Source of the DNA: Gamarada debralockiae
Taxonomy: Eukaryota; Ascomycota; Leotiomycetes; Helotiales; Hyphodiscaceae
DNA: 64,000 nt
NCBI GenBank assembly: GCA_002803225.1
Contig: NXFV01000285.1
Span: forward strand, 42,736-106,735
Direction of reading: 5' to 3'
This document shows positions 59,389 through 64,000 of this stretch, piece by piece. Within the stretch, counting starts at the first letter, position 1, and every line of letters begins with the position of its first letter. A program made the position numbers and the translations under genes. The notes under the pieces are model-generated. The model made no database searches. It was given only the letters and a program-made list of their open reading frames with translations, and was not told the DNA's origin.

Positions 59389-60369
59389 TCAGGGCTCTGT
59401 AGTACACCTAGTTTTATTTTCTTTTGCGTAACACTGCTTCTGATGGCGAGTGAGATTCTTTTTCTCCGTGTACGATTTTGGACAGTTGCTACAAGTGAAA
59501 CTCAGATTACTCCTAGATTTATGGTTATTCTTGATGTGCGCTTGGAGCTCTCGTTTTTCTGCAGTTCCTTTCCAAGCACAGTTATTCGGGTAGTATGGGC
59601 ACTGCTTCGGTTTTGTGTGCGTCTTCCAGTGCTTGCTAAATTTTGGTTAGCGTCGAGACCGCGGACAATATGAGTAGGTCGAACAAACTTCAACTGGCCT
59701 GTAGTATACTCTTTCTGAGACTGACGGCAGCCAGGCCAAGAGCAATAGGGCTTCTTGTCTATAACTGGAGTTCTGCCATTGTGTGTTTCGATTGTGGCAT
59801 TCCATGCACTATAAGGAATGGAAAGGTATTGAGAGGTTGCATTGTGAGAGGCAGGAAATGGAGTATCGATGTGTGTTCCGTCGTTATGTTGAATGAGACG
59901 GTTGTGATGATCTTGAGGCGGACTGAGCTGTGAATAGAAGCCAGGCAGTAGAACAAGAGAGTCGCCCTGCTGCATTTCATCTGGAATCTATGGATCTAGA
60001 TGATGGCTCCCTGAATAGTTGACAGAGGTTTGGAAATTCCAAATAGGTGTTGTTCTTGGGCTGATGTTGTCGGGAGGTGGTTGGCCTTGGTATATTTGGG
60101 GAATCTGGGCACCCACTTCGCTATCAAAAGATGACAGAGTATGCGAGACTGGCCATTTATGCTCACTAGTAACTTCCTCAGGGGCCGTAAATATGGCTTG
60201 AGGGTAAGGAGCTAGATCTGGCATCAGTCCATCGCCCGCTGTAACTAGGGGGTTGCTCAGCAAATACATCACCTGGGATGGCAAACTGTAAAGGGGGCTT
60301 ACTGGCTTCATCTGTCCATTTCTCTATATCCATGGCCATGGTTCCACCTTCTGTGTATTCCATAGACAT
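59389..60369 (-). pseudogene. C2H2 zinc-finger protein gene with one stop, 282 codons
   Basis: Minus-strand exons 60369-60303, 60244-59710 and 59635-59389 sum to 849 nt in one frame. The first intron has GTAAGC and a CCCTAG acceptor; the second, a GCTAAC branch and TTTAG. The N-terminal 170 residues are low-complexity, rich in Pro and Ser. Zinc-finger-like Cys/His pairs follow near the second splice (CSWPGC with HWKTH), then QCPYYPNNC with LQAHIKNNH, and FTCSNCPKSY with LTRHQKQC. TAG at 59988-59990 interrupts exon 2; CAG to TAG would explain it. Removing it as part of an intron would need an intron of only 36 nt, which is too short. Otherwise intact, so loss is recent. Confidence 0.65.
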
Positions 60370-61241
60370 ATCCTCCTGATACACGTCAAGTTCCACGTTT
60401 CCTGTTGTGCCTTGTTAGCCGCTTGGGTCCAGAAGAGTGGATTTGAGGCTTCTAGGCTACTCTTTGCCGCAAGGAACAAGTATAATTCCAGATACATTAT
60501 ACAGTATATAGGTGACGATCTCTCTGTGCTTCTTACCTCCTATGTCAAATTGCCTACCAAAGTACGCCATAGCAGTCGATTGATCCATTCTCCCAATAGT
60601 CCGTAAATGGGATGGACTTGAAGGTCAATAAAGTTTAGGTAAGGTGAATGTTTAAATGAGCAGTGAATAAGGACTGCAGAGTAGGGCTTTTCTTAGTGAT
60701 GTTCCGAAATTCTTGGGAGCTGCCCGCTTCGCCTAATGTCTCCATCATCCAGACCCCTAGGGATTTTAATATCTAAGCTCGGGAGCGTTGCACAGGAATT
60801 GAACGCCACAAAAGCGGCAGAAACATGATTGACTTGTACACAATTGTGGGCCAATGTGCTGTATACATCAAATTATTCTGGTGGCATTCACCGAAAAAGT
60901 TTCTATTACGCCCTGCTGTCACCAAAGTGAGTTATCTATTGTCTGCCTCGCCGGTCGCCTAAATCAAACGAGTCCATGGTCCTCAAACCGTTAGCTGCAA
61001 TGCTGCATGAGTCCTGCCCCTAAGAAGTGATGCAATGCGCTAAGCCTCCGCTATTATCCACGATATATGGTGCGGCTTCAATCGGCTTGTTCTAGCCGCA
61101 TTCACCGAGAAATCAACATTCTATACGTCCTATCACCACGAAGTAAAGAAGCCGTGTCAGCAATACGGGCCGCGTCTAGCTTCTCTAACCTAGGAAATGA
61201 GCCATGTTTCCCAGGACATCGACTGCGCGAGCCCTCCCTCT
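60370..61241. other. Intergenic, no gene supported
   Basis: Promoter side of the zinc-finger gene, then non-coding sequence with short frames only. Confidence 0.5.
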
Positions 61242-61408
61242 ATGCATGAGGCCCAGGCTTTCTATATGCAGGAGGCCTCTTGACTTGTCACATGTATGAG
61301 GCCTCTGGGCTTTTATGTGCAGGAGGCCTTTTGACTTTATTACATACATGAGGCCTCAGGCTTTCTATTTGCAGGAGGTCTCTGACCTTTTACATGCATG
61401 AGGCCCCC
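61242..61408. repeat. Minisatellite of about 51-bp units, 3.3 copies
   Basis: Units start near 61242, 61292, 61344 and 61393 with ATGCATGAGGCC or a close variant. Each unit contains two related half-units, one with CATGAGGCC and one with GCAGGAGGCC, so a 25-bp ancestor is likely. Differences include many transitions. Confidence 0.85.
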
Positions 61409-61865
61409 CGCCTATGTAAAAGGTTCTCTAAGCCGCCAATCATACCAGACTGGTCCACAACTCGGTATGTTTCGTCACCAGCAAAAGAGGCAGAATTGCG
61501 TAGAATTGTCAAAAAGTATTCCAGACTGCCAAAGGCGTTTCAAGAGGACCAGAGGGTTTTGAGGCATTGTTGAGGGTTCTAATGTAATTCTAAGATTCAT
61601 TTAGTGTATTTGGGGCGAGGAAGAGGTGGCCAACCGGACGATTTGCAGTCTACGTGGGGACTTCTTGGCCCCTCTCTTTTTTCAGCATATAAAGGCTACT
61701 TATGATCTTCTGGAATATGGTAGAGGAGGGAAATGCTTAAGGAGACGACTCTACCTATTGTTCTACCCTACACAATGACTCTTCATCTCCACTTCTACTA
61801 CCGATAATTCAGTCCCTCCCCTCTTGATTATCCTCCTCGGCTCTCAGTTACCGTACTACGTCGCT
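61409..61865. promoter_or_regulatory. Upstream region of the deaminase-like gene
   Basis: Contains CAGCATATAAAGG at about 61683-61695, a good TATA box 175 bases before the ATG at 61866, followed by a pyrimidine-rich leader (61770-61860). Confidence 0.55.
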
Positions 61866-63694
61866 ATGTCTCAAATAATAGAACAGGAAAGTAAGTACCT
61901 ACCTTTGTACTCAATTTATTATGTTGGTTATCCGTTCTTCAAGTATTACAACTATCTAACAGTAGCCAGACCAGACAATTGACCCTAATTTTGCGGAACC
62001 CGTCGTTGTCTCGGCAAAGACAATTCGTCGTTTTTACGAAGTTATCGTTCTTATGCTAGCATTGAATGAAGGCTACAGAGGCACTGCCAGCAAGAAGAGC
62101 AACGACCTGTCCCACGGCGCAGGAGAAGGTTCTGATGAGCACTTTTTCCACAATTTTGTTTCCAGGCTAGGCCAAATCTGTGACTCGCGCCCAGGCGGGT
62201 CTACTGTCACAGCATTTGCTGTCCTACAGCACCCAGACAAAGTGGAATACATCTTTGGGTCCAATAGAAGAAAACATGTGGAGCTGGAGACTACCAGAGC
62301 TTACATCCGTGCCGTTCTTGATAACCTCAGGGAGACATCGTACTGTGAAGATGACGATCAACGTGAGGAATATATGAGCAACCTTCTCCGGGATGTTTTG
62401 ATGTTCAACCGCGAACGCGTCCAGCGTTACTTGGATGGTTTGACGGCTGACTTAGAAGCCTGTATTGCAATTTGCGGGACAGAGAGTTCGTCGACTGGTG
62501 AGTTCGAGACTTGCCTTTTATTTAATGCCCTTTTCTAACGTCAACTCGTTTCAAGCTGCGTCTCAACAGAAAAACTTTGTCCGAATGCTGGAATTGGTTC
62601 GGCTTGCCAATCAGAGTGATAACGACGATGACGAATGTAAGTTTGACTAACCCTCCAAATTCTCAGCCACACTGACCAAGACTGACATAACACGGAATGA
62701 CACAGTCTTGGACCACACCGAAGAGCTGATTAACGCCTTACAGAGCCTGCAGAAGCCGGCTACAGCCTTGTTCCTTCGAAAGAGAGCAAGTAACGATGAG
62801 GCTGGGAACACGGAACCTTGGCGAGATCTTCAACACCGCTCTTCCAGACTCTTGGCTTATAGGCGTGCTGTTGAGGCGCTCTTTGATGCCGGCAGTATGT
62901 GGCCAAATCTCTTCGATACCTTCGAAGTTACATGTATTCCGTCCAGCATTAGAGCATCCAATCCGCTCAATACAAGCCCACAAACGGCATCAGAGATCCT
63001 CACCCGCATGATACCCAATTCGGTCGAAACAAAGAACAAATATCTGGACCTGGCTGAGACTATGCAGCAAAACTTCGATCTGAACAAGGTGATTGAGGAT
63101 GAGTGGACCAGCAACTACTTTCGCCCTATCGTACATGCCGAGATCCTTGTCCATGGCTGGCTCGAGAAGACTGGTGGCACGAGGCCTGAGCGGTTCTTCC
63201 ACAACTGGCAATACATTGGCTGCAGCAAGCCCGTTTGCAAATTGTGTCACTATTATTTCTCCAGTCACCCCAGTGGTGTGCAGATCCGGGGCACACATGG
63301 CAACTTGTACCGCAACTGGAGGATGCCCGATTATGCCGATGTTTACGGCCTACGCACGAAAGAAGAAGCCCTCGCGAAACGTCACGAGATCTTGCAAGGC
63401 ATCATGGGCAACCTTCGACAATGTGTTCTAAGAACTCTCAGCGAGAAGACTACTGACTCTAGGCCGTGTGACTCTAATACCATATCCTCCTTTGCACTCA
63501 ACTATGGTCATATTGGCATTGGTGTTCAAAACCCAAACTTGACTGTATCTAGGACACGTTTAAACAGTCTAATAGGGACCGAGCCACAACCTTGGGTGTT
63601 CAATGAGGATTGGGAAACAATGGATGGCGAGGGTGAAACCAGAGATGGGGTTAGGAGATTGTTGGAGACAGAGGCATCGAGTTCCGCGAATTGA
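61866..63694 (+). CDS. OTT_1508-like deaminase-fold protein, 540 aa
   Basis: Cytidine-deaminase-fold protein of the OTT_1508-like group, found expanded in some filamentous fungi. Exons 61866-61890, 61970-62497, 62556-62636 and 62706-63694 sum to 1623 nt in frame. The first exon is only 25 nt and uses the acceptor after GCCAG at 61969, the only one that keeps the frame. The N-terminal 350 residues are helical and unassigned. The deaminase core has VHAEIL (zinc ligand His near 355, catalytic Glu near 357) and YIGCSKPVCKLC (zinc ligands Cys near 389 and 392), followed by SHPSGVQIRGTHGNLY. The active site is complete. The group is related to deaminases used as toxins in bacteria, but the substrate in fungi is unknown. 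No signal peptide. Confidence 0.85.
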
Positions 63695-63942
63695 ATTGAA
63701 CGGAGTGAAAACTAGGCACAGACGTTATATAAAACTCAAGATTCCGTTGCGGTCGCTCTTCTTCTCCCTTCTTCTCCCTGTCTTTTCTCCTGTTCGTTTC
63801 TCACTCACTACTTCCCTTTCCATCATCTCTTTATTCCGTGCTTCTTACTTTAAGAATCTCCAACCATATTTATAACGAGAAATAGTAGCTTTTCCCCCAA
63901 GTATTAGTTCCTTTAATTTTAATGAAAATATTGCTTAATAAA

Positions 63943-63947
<5 letters not shown>
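63695..63947. other. 3' flank of the deaminase-like gene
   Basis: Pyrimidine-rich, non-coding. Contains TTAATAAAC near 63935, a possible polyadenylation element. Confidence 0.4.

Positions 63948-64000
<53 letters not shown>
63948..64000. repeat. Run of 53 T at the window end
   Basis: Uninterrupted T from 63948 to the last base. Nothing else in the window is comparable. It may continue outside. Confidence 0.95.

Noticed and set aside
59990..60025. A 36-nt intron to remove the TAG in the C2H2 gene
   Set aside because: Too short for fungal splicing and without a branch site; a nonsense change is simpler.

Overview
The window is nuclear DNA of a filamentous ascomycete (Pezizomycotina; a helotialean or related leotiomycete would fit, but the class is inferred). 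The signs are genes with many 45-110 nt introns, GT-AG borders and CTAAC/CTGAC-type branch sites, an intact het-c homologue, relics of HET-domain, 2EXR and kinase-like self-recognition genes, a Zn2Cys6 regulator, and A+T-rich tracts with CAG-to-TAG type lesions that suggest repeat-induced point mutation (RIP). I saw no tRNA, rRNA or CRISPR array.

Layout. 0-2.8 kb: coding remnants. 2.9-5.9 kb: an intact secreted GH3 beta-glucosidase with 12 exons. 7.1-8.6 kb: a Tc1/mariner-like transposon with near-perfect 46-bp inverted repeats and one stop in its transposase. 8.9-9.9 kb: a DUF6601-like membrane protein. 10.4-13.9 kb: a 15-bp minisatellite, a coiled-coil scrap, a decayed HET-domain gene and a frameshifted 2EXR gene. 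14.2-15.4 kb: an intact short-chain dehydrogenase. 15.6-20.9 kb: gene-poor, with a 292-bp MITE and a kinase-like pseudogene broken by a 17-bp tandem triplication. 21.0-22.4 kb: an HMG-box chromatin protein. 24.0-27.2 kb: het-c. 29.5-31.1 kb: a decayed AAA+ ATPase gene.

31.9-42.3 kb is the most interesting block. It holds a Baeyer-Villiger monooxygenase, an alpha/beta hydrolase, a recently broken SDR and a Zn2Cys6 regulator. An SDR, a BVMO and an esterase form the classical route alcohol -> ketone -> ester/lactone -> acid plus alcohol. Clusters of TTCCG/CGGAA half-sites lie upstream of all three enzyme genes, and the BVMO promoter also carries a degenerate tandem array of TTCCG-N6-CGGAA palindromes. 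This looks like a small catabolic gene cluster with its own operators.

42.6-46 kb is RIP-like and A+T-rich, with two inverted-repeat elements and an LTR-like fragment. 46.4-47.0 kb: a lysozyme-like protein. 48-51 kb: a 2EXR relic and a platelet-activating-factor acetylhydrolase pseudogene split by a 146-bp solo LTR. 51.8-54.7 kb: two intact divergent housekeeping-type genes (DUF3844 ER protein; mitochondrial-like membrane protein). 55-59 kb: decayed sequence. 59.4-60.4 kb: a C2H2 zinc-finger gene with one stop. 61.9-63.7 kb: an intact OTT_1508-like deaminase-fold gene. The window ends in 53 consecutive T.

Spliced models were checked by hand for frame: GH3 796 aa, SDR 318, HMG 345, HET-C 992, BVMO 591, hydrolase 301, regulator 642, lysozyme-like 179, DUF3844 396, mitochondrial-like 393 and deaminase 540 all close without a stop.
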